Assembly: GCA_024220505.1 (NCBI GenBank)
Contig: JAKZZE010000004.1
Coordinates: 434,001 to 498,000, forward strand
Source: Rhizopus arrhizus
Taxonomy: Eukaryota > Mucoromycota > Mucoromycetes > Mucorales > Rhizopodaceae
Direction: 5' to 3'
DNA: 64,000 nt
The notes beneath the pieces were generated by a model that saw only the letters and a list, made by a program, of their open reading frames with translations, was not told where the DNA came from and did no database searches. Numbering within the stretch: position 1 is the first letter of the stretch; each line of letters starts with the position of its first letter. Positions 31,801 through 41,070 of this stretch are shown here, piece by piece. A program made the position numbers and the translations under genes.

Positions 31801-32661
31801 ACACACCAATTGGTCCATCCTCACTAATAGCTAGACTAAGTCTTCGGAGTTGGAGCAAAATTCAAGTATCCGATGTTTTTTTCTTTGATTCTCACCGAGG
31901 TTGCCTCCGCAAAAAACGTCGTACGGACACCGACCCTTTCCCGTTTCTGATCAGTAGGTTTTTCAAAGCCCTTGAAAAAAACGATATCTGGTTCGAACCC
32001 TTTTTTCTGCGCAATTATGTGATACCTCACAACTCTACACTCTCTATCCCGATGGGTAAGATAGACTTCACTCCATTTCTAGATGGCTTGGAACCACCCG
32101 ATCTTTTCTCTGTCAAAATGTCCACTGCTCGCTTACGGTCCGTACTATTACCACATTATTCATTGCCCGTTTTTAGTCCAACTATATCTCGACGTCAATG
32201 GAATATGTTTTGGAAGTAAGATATTCCGCTTAAAGCACGCGATGTTTGGTACCGCCTATTGCATAATAAACTTCTGTGTCGTTCAGCCCTGCACAGTACT
32301 CTTCCGTCATTCTTTGTCGACCCGGTTTGTCAAATCTGTTCTACAATAGCTGAAAGCTCCACCCATTTTGTTTACTCATGCCACCACAAACATCCAATAT
32401 GGGAATACATCTGGGACACATATATCGGCACTCCATTTAGCCAGCCAGCTCTTCACAGCGCAATCTTTTCGCTCAATATGCCAACTGTCAAATTCATTTA
32501 TAAAAACACATCCTCGTTTCAGTTCCTTGCCTGCACCCTACTTGCAATTTGGTCTTCTCACTGGTTCTTCATTTTTCGCTGGTTCCCGCTTTGCTCTTCC
32601 TGAAGTTATTAAGTTAATCAAGAAACATCTCGACACACTTAATCCAGATTTGACTGATTAA
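28797..32661 (+). pseudogene. LINE B ORF2: AP endonuclease / reverse transcriptase, interrupted by point stops
   Basis: Compared with LINE A the frame is broken mainly by single-base changes: TGG to TGA at ~29007 (after QASSSC), TGG to TGA at ~29715 (HAS-W), GAA to TAA at ~31779 and GAA to TAA at ~32217, plus shifts near 29760 and 32570. The longest surviving stretch, 29790-31781, has PKKGDLNLLQNWRPISLIN, LLLDQEKAYDRAHP, RQGDPLSPLLFN, ILAYADDIAVFF and RGRVTVMNTLIYSK. The endonuclease motifs QETHAAPL, GDFNYSP and STIDYIYA and the C-terminal CQICSTIAESSTHFVYSC are also readable. Confidence 0.88.
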
Positions 32662-32957
32662 TACGAAAAAGTCGGAAGATCCCTCAGATGATAGTTGTCA
32701 TCTCGACATCCTCTTGACTATAAATATTGCAATTTTATAACAATAAAGTTTGCCCTTAAAAAAAATACTTTAACTTAAACTGAAATAAAGATCAGTTTCA
32801 AAAAGTATCCAAACTGTTTCTTTATTTTTGTTTCTATCTTTTTCTGAATTACCTTAACCATTATACAACACATTTCATGAATTCTGAGAAAGTAATTTCA
32901 TGGCTTATTTTATTTCATTTTGATACTTAAAACATTTCTAATATAAATTATACCACA

Positions 32958-33507
32958 ATGACAAAAGAAGTGAACCAGTTCATTGCTCAACATAAGAAAG
33001 TTTTTATAAAGATAAATAAAGCAGCTTTGGATGATATCAACAAAGTGAGTATTAGTTGTCATTGGACCTTGTCTCCATGGCAATTATTAACTAAATTTGT
33101 TCTTTTGTAGGAACTAGACAAAAGTACTAGCAAGAAGAGAAATAACAAAAGAAAGGTACAATCTTATCGAATCATATACAAAGTACTATTTTTACGTGTC
33201 ATTTACAATGTTGTTTGCAATAGAAATCTGTTGTAAAGAGCAGTGCGGCGAAAAAAAAAAGAAAGGTTTAAATACACATCTTTTCTGATTTGTTCCATAT
33301 AAAATTATTTATCCCATTTTCCTTTAGGCCAACACTGCTAGTAATCTTGCAGTTTTATTTTTAAAACACTACCGAAATGATAATGAAGGCAAAAAGGCGA
33401 AGTACTTTCAAATGTATGAAAATACACTCACTTTTTTTTCTTCTCTCTGGTCTTCCCCAAGCAACAACAGTCATTCCTTTAATCCAAATTATGTTTGTTT
33501 CTTTTGA
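32958..33507 (+). CDS. Small basic protein of unknown family, four exons
   Basis: Exons 32958-33044, 33111-33155, 33224-33265 and 33328-33507 (117 codons plus stop) have canonical splice sites and matching phases. The product starts MTKEVNQFIAQHKKVFIKIN, has Lys/Arg-rich exons 2-3 (KKRNNKRK, AAKKKRK: possible nuclear localisation), and a C-terminal ANTASNLAVLFLKHYRNDNE...KAKYFQMYENTL. Exons 1-3 are conserved in the copy at 19790-20078, which supports the model. The last ~10 codons run into sequence shared with unit A, so the original 3' end may have been replaced. I do not recognise the family. Confidence 0.55.
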
Positions 33508-33755
33508 TTATCTGATATGGCAAATTTGTGTACACAATGTTAACGCAGAACTCTACCATAATGGATAACCTTACAAATACTTTAACTTTGTTGTATTTTC
33601 ATTCTTTTATTTTTGACTTTTTTTTAAAAAAATAACAAAATATGAAAACAATAAAAAATAAAAGAGACAAGATGAAAAAAGATCGAAAAAGACAAAAATA
33701 AAGAACAAAACATAATTTCAACAGTAATCCAGATTTGTTTTATTTCAGAATATTT

Positions 33756-34268
33756 TTAACATTCTTTTGTAAAATCATCACTCCTTGCACAACCATTTTC
33801 ACGGCAAATACATCCTGAAGGACATTCACCATCACTTTCACACTTTCCAGACGCTGACAAACATACATCATATATTCCAGACAAACATCCTTCTCTTGGT
33901 TCATTTTTTACAATAATGTCAACACACTCAATACATTTTCTACTTGTGTACTTTTTACAATCACGTGCCTTTTCTCTTGTTTCACCACAGCCATCTTTTA
34001 TCTTTTGGCATGTTTCATTAAATTGCTCGGCACACTTGTCTTCACATGCTGCTTTGCCAACTCCCTGTGCTTTATTAATTGCTGTAAGATAACACTCTGT
34101 CCAGTGTGTGAATTTAGGATTTTCAGTTAGAGTATCCTTTATAATTTTGTCGCAGTCGCATCCAGGTGAAGAAGTAATTTGCTGACAGCTCACAGTTTTC
34201 AGGAATAGAGAGGAAACTATTAGCCAGTTGAGTATGAGATATAGTTTTGAATCCAAGGCGTGTAGCAT
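33756..34268 (-). CDS. Secreted cysteine-rich protein with knottin-like C-terminus (paralog C)
   Basis: Single exon, 170 residues, the most diverged of the three copies. The signal peptide is nearly identical (MLHALDSKLYLILNW...). The middle is heavily substituted. The C-terminal block, residues 136-160, keeps C-x6-C-x5-C-x3-C-x1-C-x4-C but with a new surface (CESDGECPSGCICRENGC). The mature part keeps the cysteine pattern of A and B while other positions change. Flanks on both sides are far better conserved than the middle of the protein. Start, stop, poly(A) signal and promoter repeats are intact, so it is probably functional. Confidence 0.82.
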   Translation of the reverse strand: MLHALDSKLYLILNWLIVSSLFLKTVSCQQITSSPGCDCDKIIKDTLTENPKFTHWTECYLTAINKAQGVGKAACEDKCAEQFNETCQKIKDGCGETREKARDCKKYTSRKCIECVDIIVKNEPREGCLSGIYDVCLSASGKCESDGECPSGCICRENGCARSDDFTKEC

Positions 34269-34309
34269 ATTTTTATTTTAAACAGTGACCCCGATAGTAG
34301 TAGAACTTG

Positions 34310-34455
34310 TAATGTTTATTTTCTTAAAACAATAAAGAGTATTTATATGTTTTCATCAAGTTTATTTTCTTAAAAGAATATTCATATGTATGTTTTCATC
34401 ATGTTTATTTTCTTAAAATAATAAAGAATATTTGTATGTATTCATAATGGTCTAA
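34310..34455 (-). promoter_or_regulatory. Triple tandem repeat in the promoter of cysteine-rich gene C
   Basis: Three ~45 bp direct repeats of the type TGTTTATTTTCTTAAAA...ATATTTGTATGTATTCAT, ending ~50 bases from the start codon, as in units A and B. The nearest copy gives TATAAATA on the coding strand. Confidence 0.65.
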
Positions 34456-35150
34456 AATAATCATATTTCTGCGTTCACTTGCATATATATGCAAATAATT
34501 GGTGATCTTCAACGTTGTCAATCATTTCCAACATCAAAAAATCTACGTTTTGCATAACTTTGAATAAATGAAAAAAAAAAAAAATGCTCTGTATTGCACC
34601 TTTTTGGATTTTGAAAAAAGATTTAGGTGCAAAAAAAATAAAGAAATTTAACAATGTTATTGTTTTATTTGTAGGATAAATATTCATGGAGTTATTCATG
34701 TTTTAAAAAAGTGTCTTTTTTTTTTTTTTTTTCAAATAGTCTCTTTTTGGAAAGCCTGTTCTCCTCTATCGTTGAAAGACCGATATCTTCTTTTTTTTAT
34801 TTTTAAGGGCAAAATGCAGAAATCAAAAGCACTTTGTTGTTATGTTGATCAAAAGAATACATACTAGGAAGGCATTCTGTGATCTTTAGCTTAGTTCATT
34901 TGAAGCGTGTGACAAAATAGTTGCGTTTGGGAAAAAAAAAAAAAAAAAAAAAAAAGAAACCGACATTAGACTTGGGTATTACCATTTTTTTTTATAAACT
35001 TACATATGATCAATACTTGAGCTTTCTTTTTTATCTTTTGTGTCTTTGACATCTAGTGTATTCCATGAAACAAAACAAGGGAGAGAAAAAAAGAAGTTGT
35101 TTTTCTGCTATAATTTGTTGATGCCGATCTTTTTTTTTTTTCTTTATTTC
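34456..35150. repeat. Unit C upstream flank, ending at the retroelement insertion point
   Basis: Matches unit A (9231-9690) and inverted unit B (16985-17640). It ends with GCCGATC, a T-run and ATTTC, immediately followed by an LTR. In unit B the same place reads on uninterrupted. No gene is supported. Confidence 0.6.
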
Positions 35151-35574
35151 TGTGTTATCTCGTAAGAATAAAAAAGACTATAAAATTCAACGAGACTTAA
35201 AAAGTCATATTTTTATTTAATATTATTGTATCTGGTATTTATATCCTTTTCATAAAGATTCAATTAAATCCTTTTCAAGATACTTTAATTCATTATAGCT
35301 GTAGATCTAGCATGAATAAATTTTAGTATGAAGACCTGTTCCTGGTTATGCAAGTGGACTGTTTATAATTATTTTTTAAGTAGATCTATTTTTCATTTAT
35401 GTCTCATTGCATCAGGAGCTATATGAAAACAACTTGTATTGAGTTAAAGGAGTGGAATTAGTTATGACCGAATAATAGAGAAAAGACTGTAATAAATCTT
35501 TGTAAAAGCATTCACTACTCTGATTTCTTATAAATTGAACATGAATCATGTTTAAAGTATGTTGGGATACGACA
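35151..35574 (-). repeat. LTR family L1, copy 4: 3' LTR of a mostly deleted minus-strand element
   Basis: 424 bp, TGTGTTATCTCG...GATACGACA. On its right, TTGCCCCCTTCCAGG is the reverse complement of the polypurine tract that precedes an LTR, so the internal region lay to the right and this is the 3' LTR. Its left flank ATTTC matches the right flank of copy 3 at 26733. Confidence 0.92.
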
Positions 35575-35925
35575 TTGCCCCCTTCCAGGTCATAACTACT
35601 TCTGGATTTAGATTCATGAGTGTTCAATTGTGAAGACGAGTGTAAGTGGAGTTCTCTGTTGTGTAATATTGAGCGAAGCAATATGTAATTCGTAAGTGCA
35701 TGTTATAAGAATGTGTAGGTAGCAACATGTGAAAGGTTTTTTATGTTGACAATTCTACTTATGGATGAACTGTGGGTAGAATGTGAATTGACATTGTAAA
35801 TTGGATTATTGGAAGTTTTTGAATTATTGAAAGGTAGCGTAAGGCGTTGAGATAATACGTATAAAGATGAATTGCAGCCACGGTTAATTTCTTGCTCTTT
35901 TACGGCTTGAATTGTCGTGGTTCAC
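35575..35925 (-). mobile_element. Remnant of Gypsy internal region (pol end), then 5' region of LINE E
   Basis: On the minus strand the polypurine tract is preceded by a short open frame ending HESKSRSSYDLEGGNV, and LEGGNV-type endings are typical just before the 3' LTR of such elements. Only ~100 bases of the element seem to remain. The following ~230 bases lead to the LINE E ORF1 and may be its 5' UTR; I cannot place the junction exactly. Confidence 0.45.
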
Positions 35926-37365
35926 ATGGTTCTTTCGCCTACCAACGCTAAGCCACCTGAAGAAGGTGACAACATTCCTAACAATGCTCAACAATCAGAG
36001 AGTTTACCTGTCGTCTCACGACGTCCAACGAAAGTGTTGTATTCTAAGATACACCAAAGACCGGCTAAAACTCGTGAAAGTCTGATTCACACTAAGCCTA
36101 TGATGACATCTTCAGTTCAGTCATCTAGTCCAGATCTTACTATTTCTAAACAGAATTCTCCCGTTATCATCGACACTGTATACTGGGGCGTCTCACAAAC
36201 ACCTGGAAGTCTTTTCTTCGACATTACTTCTCGCAAAGAATCGGACAGAACGATTTATAAGTTGGCTTTTGGACAATTTCATGACTATGTCGGTTTGGTA
36301 GTTCATAAATCAGGTTACAACCGTTATTTAGAAATCAACTTCGATAATGACCACTTCCGGTCAAAGGCTTGTGCGAATGGTTTTCAATTTGATAATGGAC
36401 AACTTATTATACGTCCCGTCGTAGCTTGTAGACCTGGATCTACTATCCGTCGTCTGACCCTACAACGTTTCCCTTGGTTACGTCCCCAACAACTCCTGGA
36501 AGGCTTGAAACATACTCTGTCTAGTTATGGGTATGTTCGGGATGTGGGTATTGTAACTGATTCCGACACTGGTGCGTTCCTTGGTTCTGGGTACGCAGTA
36601 CTTGATTGTATTTCTGACCCATCTCAGCCAGACCCCTTTCTGGATCTGGCTCACATAATGTCTTGGGTTGATCCGCATAACCCAGAAACAGATGACTATT
36701 CCGTGTATATCCATGCGTACTGGAAGGAAATGCCCACATACTGTAAGTATTGCCACGAACTTGGGCATAGCGCCTTTGAGTGTCAACAGGCTCCCAGTAA
36801 CAAGAGAGTCTGTTATTATTGTTATAAGCCCGGTCACATTAGGGTTCAATGTCCTGATAAGATTTCACCAGCTAAAAGACTTCGAAGTTCCCATAAGTCA
36901 AAAAATACCATGCCTTCTCCGAAAAATACGATGGTTGAGGCTGTTAAGGCAGTTGAGTTACTTGATAACCCGACCGGATCGACAATACAATCCACTATCC
37001 AGGAGCAAACTCAAGAAAGTAGTGTGGACTCTCCAACTACAGCTCCTTTCCCAAATAAGGACACAGTTGAAGATATTTTGTCAGTCCCCAGTGAGACTCA
37101 TGAACACATTCAATATGCGGATGATGTTTCAATGTCTGATATATCCGAACAATCCAACAACGAAAGCTCAATCCAATCTCAATGGGCAACTACATCTGAA
37201 TCTTTTTCATCTCCCGAAACAGATATAGGTTCTTCTAACATTGATCCAACCGCTGTCTCACATCTGAAAAAAAGAAAGCGACAAAAGGTTCTTCAACTAC
37301 AGGATCACGAAGGAGTACTCGCGTTACGCGGCCTCCCGATCGACTTGATTTATAATTATGAATAA
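35926..37365 (+). CDS. LINE E ORF1: Gag-like protein with two CCHC zinc knuckles
   Basis: About 479 residues from the ATG at 35926. The frame is also open slightly upstream with a GTG. The C-terminal half has two perfect C-x2-C-x4-H-x4-C knuckles, CKYCHELGHSAFEC and CYYCYKPGHIRVQC, which bind nucleic acid. Before them comes a folded region with PWLRPQQLLEGLKHTL, typical of LINE ORF1/Gag-like domains. A Ser/Gln-rich acidic C-terminus follows. The stop overlaps the ORF2 start (ATGAATAA at 37358-37365), suggesting re-initiation. It is intact. Confidence 0.85.
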   Translation: MVLSPTNAKPPEEGDNIPNNAQQSESLPVVSRRPTKVLYSKIHQRPAKTRESLIHTKPMMTSSVQSSSPDLTISKQNSPVIIDTVYWGVSQTPGSLFFDITSRKESDRTIYKLAFGQFHDYVGLVVHKSGYNRYLEINFDNDHFRSKACANGFQFDNGQLIIRPVVACRPGSTIRRLTLQRFPWLRPQQLLEGLKHTLSSYGYVRDVGIVTDSDTGAFLGSGYAVLDCISDPSQPDPFLDLAHIMSWVDPHNPETDDYSVYIHAYWKEMPTYCKYCHELGHSAFECQQAPSNKRVCYYCYKPGHIRVQCPDKISPAKRLRSSHKSKNTMPSPKNTMVEAVKAVELLDNPTGSTIQSTIQEQTQESSVDSPTTAPFPNKDTVEDILSVPSETHEHIQYADDVSMSDISEQSNNESSIQSQWATTSESFSSPETDIGSSNIDPTAVSHLKKRKRQKVLQLQDHEGVLALRGLPIDLIYNYE

Positions 37366-38877
37366 TAATCAGAATCGCAAGGCTTTATCGTTACTGTCTC
37401 TGAATGGCAATAGTTTTTTCAAAGTCAGTAAACCATCATCACGACATCATCTAATCCGGTACATTCGCACAAAGTCACCATCATTTGTCGCTCTTCAAGA
37501 GGTTGATAACTGTGATGCATCTCTCCTACATCAAAATATCTTACACCAACAGTTTTGTTGTCAACAATCTTTGTGGACTGAATATTGTGGACTTTTATGT
37601 TTTGATACTCAGTTCACTATCTCTAGAATTCCTCTCCCTGAGGATTCTCGATGTATTCTCGCTCAAGTAGACCATATTGATGGTCATATGGAACCTTTCC
37701 ATATTCTCGTAGTGTATGCTCCTGCATCGTCTTCCAAAGCACGTGCAGAGTTTTTTGAATCTATTTTAAATTTTCGACAGTTGTCTCCTCTTGACACTAT
37801 ATCGTGCGTTGATTGCCTCACAATTGCTGGCGATTTTAATTACTCAATCTCAACTGCCTCTTCAACGCGAAATTCTCGTCCTCCACAACAGTGGATGCAC
37901 TTCCTACAATGTCATTTTCGTAACGTCATGTCTGACCTTCGGTCGTTAGCTACGCCAACCTTTCGTCGCGGAGATCTGTCACATTCAACCATTGACTATA
38001 TTTATATGTCGCTTGATTTAGCAATCAATTATGTTGATGCCGATGTCAAATTTCTCAATTCTCATTGGACCGATCATGCCCTTCTTACGCTTGTCTTCAA
38101 ACCGGATTTGCCAACGCCTTCTGGTCCTGGCCTTTGGCGTGCAAACCCGACATATGTCACTCATTGGGACTTTAGAAATAAGTTCGCTCAGATGTTGACA
38201 AAGCTATATGATCAAGAAATCCATCTCTCTTGCCCCTCACCACAGATATTATGGGGCATGGTTAAGCTAAGGGTAAAACAGTTTATTCGTGGTTACGGTC
38301 GTAAACATGTGGACTGGAGAAAACAACAATTGACTGCCCTCCAACGCAAACGGCAACGGTTATTACAGAATTCACTACCAGCCTCTTTTCTGACGACCCA
38401 TCTGCCTAGAGTCGAACAGCAAATTCAGGTCCTTCAGGAGGAAACCACGAAGATTGCTATTCTGAAAGCTGAACGAACATGGAGAGAACATGGGGAGACT
38501 GATGCAGGGTATCTGAAGAAATCTGCTACCGCTCGACAGGCTCAGCGTTCTATACCCATGCTTTGGAATCCAAGGACTGGGAACCATTGTTCCAACCGTG
38601 AACAACTTTTGGATGTTGTACATGATTTCTGTGCCAATCTCTTCTCGGTTGAACCTATCTGCTCCAACTCATTGGATAGGATGATGTCTCATATCCCTCT
38701 GACTGCCGGCTCGACGAGGCAGTGGCCGATCTTTTGATGTTACCATTTGATCTGAAAGAAATATCCGCTCACAGCTCCCGAGCTCCAAATCCAGCAGTCC
38801 TGGTCCAGATGGTTTATCGTACGTTTTCTTGAATCTAATCTTTCACCACAAGAAATACTCAGATCTAGTATTGAACG

Positions 38878-39260
38878 TGTGGTATTTACATATGTAATAA
38901 AGTAATAATGTAAATTACTTCGAACAATGATCATCCAAATTAGGAATACCGGACATTGTATTATGCCACCTCAAATAAAATTATATCCCGATCCACTCCA
39001 GAATATAGCAAGTTCTTGGATCAGGATCAATAATTACTTCTTTATAAAAAGTTGTCAAACAATACCAATCCTATAAATAATTTATCATCTAATATCAATA
39101 ATCATATACTGTGACTACTATTATTTAGCCGTGGATAGAAAAGTATAAATACCCTCATATTTTTAACTTGAATAAAGAACAATCTACTTTGACACTCACT
39201 TATTTTTATATTTGTTGATTGACTTAGTACTTTTTTATATTATAAACCCTAAATATCACA
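38878..39260. repeat. Solo LTR of another family inside LINE E, with GAACG duplication
   Basis: 383 bp, starting TGTGGTATTTACATATG and ending AAATATCACA; the ends form an imperfect inverted repeat TGTGRTATT. GAACG occurs immediately left (38873-38877) and right (39261-39265). Removing the LTR and one GAACG re-joins the LINE E reading sequence. It contains a TATA-like AGTATAAATACCC at ~39143. No other copy is in the window, and orientation is suggested only by the TATA (plus). Confidence 0.85.
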
Positions 39261-39519
39261 GAACGTCTACAACGATGCTCTTTCTAAGAATCTGTTTCCT
39301 TCTTCCTGGTTAGAGACTAGTGTTTGCTTATTGCCAAAAAAAGGTGACCTCACTTCTCTAAAAAATTGGCGACCCATTACACTGATCAACTGCGACGCAA
39401 AAGTTTACACACGCATGCTCAATGCACGTCTAGTGTCTGTTATTTCCCATTTGATTACACCTCATCAAAGTGGTTTTATGAAAGAACGCTTTATTGCTGA
39501 TAACGGTCTCTTAGCTCAG

Positions 39520-40924
39520 GTTAAAGATTTTGTTATTATTTAATTACGAAGATGTATTGCAGGCGACTAAAAAGTCATTGTTGCATCTTCAAGTACAAGG
39601 AGTAAGAATAAAGTACAAAAAAAGGAGCCTGAGAAACAGAAAAACTCCAAAAAAAAGATAAGGTAAAAAGATGAGATTGACTGCCTACTTCCACAACTTA
39701 GCTGACCTACTGTCACAACCCAACGGTAAGGGGCTTTGATGGCTTTACTTCCGTGGGGGATCAGTAGGAGACAGACAAAGAAGGGTTTCAGTCAGGGTGA
39801 CGAGAAGAGCTAGAGTACCAAGAGGCACCAGGAGAAGAGTCAATAGGAAGATTCCTATCAGGACGACAGAGATGTTGAATATGCCAGAGTATAAGGAGCA
39901 GTGATGACCACCAAGGAGGACAGCGAGCTGAACGACCAAGAGGTAACGAAGAAAGAGCAAAGTCAATGGGATAAGACCCATCAGGACAACGAGAAAGGTC
40001 AGACCAAAGAAAGGACGGGATCAAATCACACTCGAGAAAGTGACGACGAGAACGACGATCACGTCCGCAAGGACAGTCTTCAGGCTTACCTGGCAGCCAA
40101 CCAAGACGCCAACGAACCAAGGGAGAGCGTTCTGCACGAGTAGCAGGAACGTAGAGAATGGGATCAACCACCAGAGCAGGGCGACATGCGCGTAAGAGAA
40201 CCTGGGTAGTGGAGGTGACAATAGATGTGACTTGACGCTCGCGATACTGGCGGAAGAAGGTCTTGAGCCGAGCATCGGAGGACGGAAAAGGAGAAGGCAG
40301 AGCCAAGAAGAGCGGATTCTTTTCAAGATGGATCTTGATACGTGAGACAGGTAACGTTGACGAAAGGAGGGACAGCAGGCAAGAAGCAGGAAGAGAGCGA
40401 GCACGAAGACAGTAACGAGTGACAAGCACATCTACACGATGACGCATAGATGGCAGCGTGGTAATATGTTTGATGATAGTGGTGGAAGAGGTACGATGAC
40501 CACCAACCAAAAGACGGAGACAGCGATCTTGCAGATTTTCTATAGACTTGAGATCAGTTGCCGTCAGCCGAGATATGGCTAGGCCATACTCAAACTTCGG
40601 GCAAACAAAGGTAGAGTAGATACGCGAACAGAGCAGAAGAGAGAAACCTTGACAGTTAACACCAATCTTTTTCAGGATAGCCATTACCTTGAGGACACCA
40701 GGAGACCGACGAGAAACCAATGAAGGAGCAGAGAGACCAGACTTGACGAAGGGCACTCCAAGGTATACGAACTCATCCATCAAAGGCAGAGGAGTACCGT
40801 ACAACTGGAGGCGATTAGACGAAGACGGAAGAGAAGACGAGGAAGAAGATGATGGTGGGTGGTTGAGCACCGCACATTTTGATGGATTCCATCGATAAGT
40901 CAGAGACAGCGAATGTTGTTCACA
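39520..40924 (-). mobile_element. LINE F: 5'-truncated LINE inserted in LINE E, 15-bp target-site duplication
   Basis: GGTCTCTTAGCTCAG flanks it at 39505-39519 and 40925-40939. The minus-strand frame 39788-40870 (open upstream to ~40918, YRWNPSKCAVLNHPPSS) encodes the RT thumb and the C-terminal RWRLGWLPG block followed by CPCGRDRRSRRHFLEC. RT fingers, palm and endonuclease are absent: a typical 5'-truncated LINE copy. The frame is intact and notably richer in G+C than its surroundings, which suggests a younger insertion. The Ser stretch near the start is part of a variable linker. Confidence 0.85.
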
Positions 40925-41070
40925 GGTCTCTTAGCTCAGATCGCCTGTGAATAAGCCTCTGTACGCCAATCAGATGAAGTGGGTTTATTGTGTGATCAAG
41001 ATTGACTAATTATTTAATCTACAACACTACTCATTAGGATAGCAAACGAAAAAACAAAGACAGCGACGAA

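Larger units (their letters stand above)
27186..32876 (+). mobile_element. LINE B: nearly full-length non-LTR retrotransposon, inactivated
   Basis: Plus-strand sister of LINE A, about 5.7 kb. Both 5' ends share AACAGCAACTGATTGTAG, and both 3' ends share ACCTTAACCATTATACAACA. It contains a 5' UTR of ~530 bases, ORF1 27718-28800 and ORF2 28797-32661. It lies inside unit C: unit sequence ends at ~27185 and different unit sequence resumes at ~32877. Confidence 0.87.
37358..41004 (+). pseudogene. LINE E ORF2: endonuclease / reverse transcriptase, split by two nested insertions and 3'-truncated
   Basis: 37358-38737 encodes the APE endonuclease (ALQEVDNC, AGDFNYSIS, STIDYIYM, WTDHALL) and linker (GETDAGYLKKSA). 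Small indels at ~38700-38830 shift the frame. A solo LTR then splits it at 38878-39260. RT resumes at 39266 (LPKKGDLTSLKNWRPITLIN, FMKERFIADNGLLAQ), is split again by LINE F (39520-40924), and continues only to ~41004 (SDEVGLLCDQD) before ending. The rest of RT is missing, so the element is dead. Confidence 0.85.

Noticed and set aside
28797..32661. RIP-type mutation as the cause of LINE B stops
   Set aside because: Only two of four stops are G-to-A type changes, the others are G-to-T, and RIP is not known from Mucoromycota.
36668..37228. 186-codon frame overlapping LINE E ORF1
   Set aside because: Alternate frame of a zinc-knuckle ORF1 that is fully supported by motifs.
39505..39519. GGTCTCTTAGCTCAG resembles the start of a tRNA gene
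   Set aside because: It is LINE coding sequence (NGLLAQ), no cloverleaf or B-box follows, and its second copy is explained as a target-site duplication.
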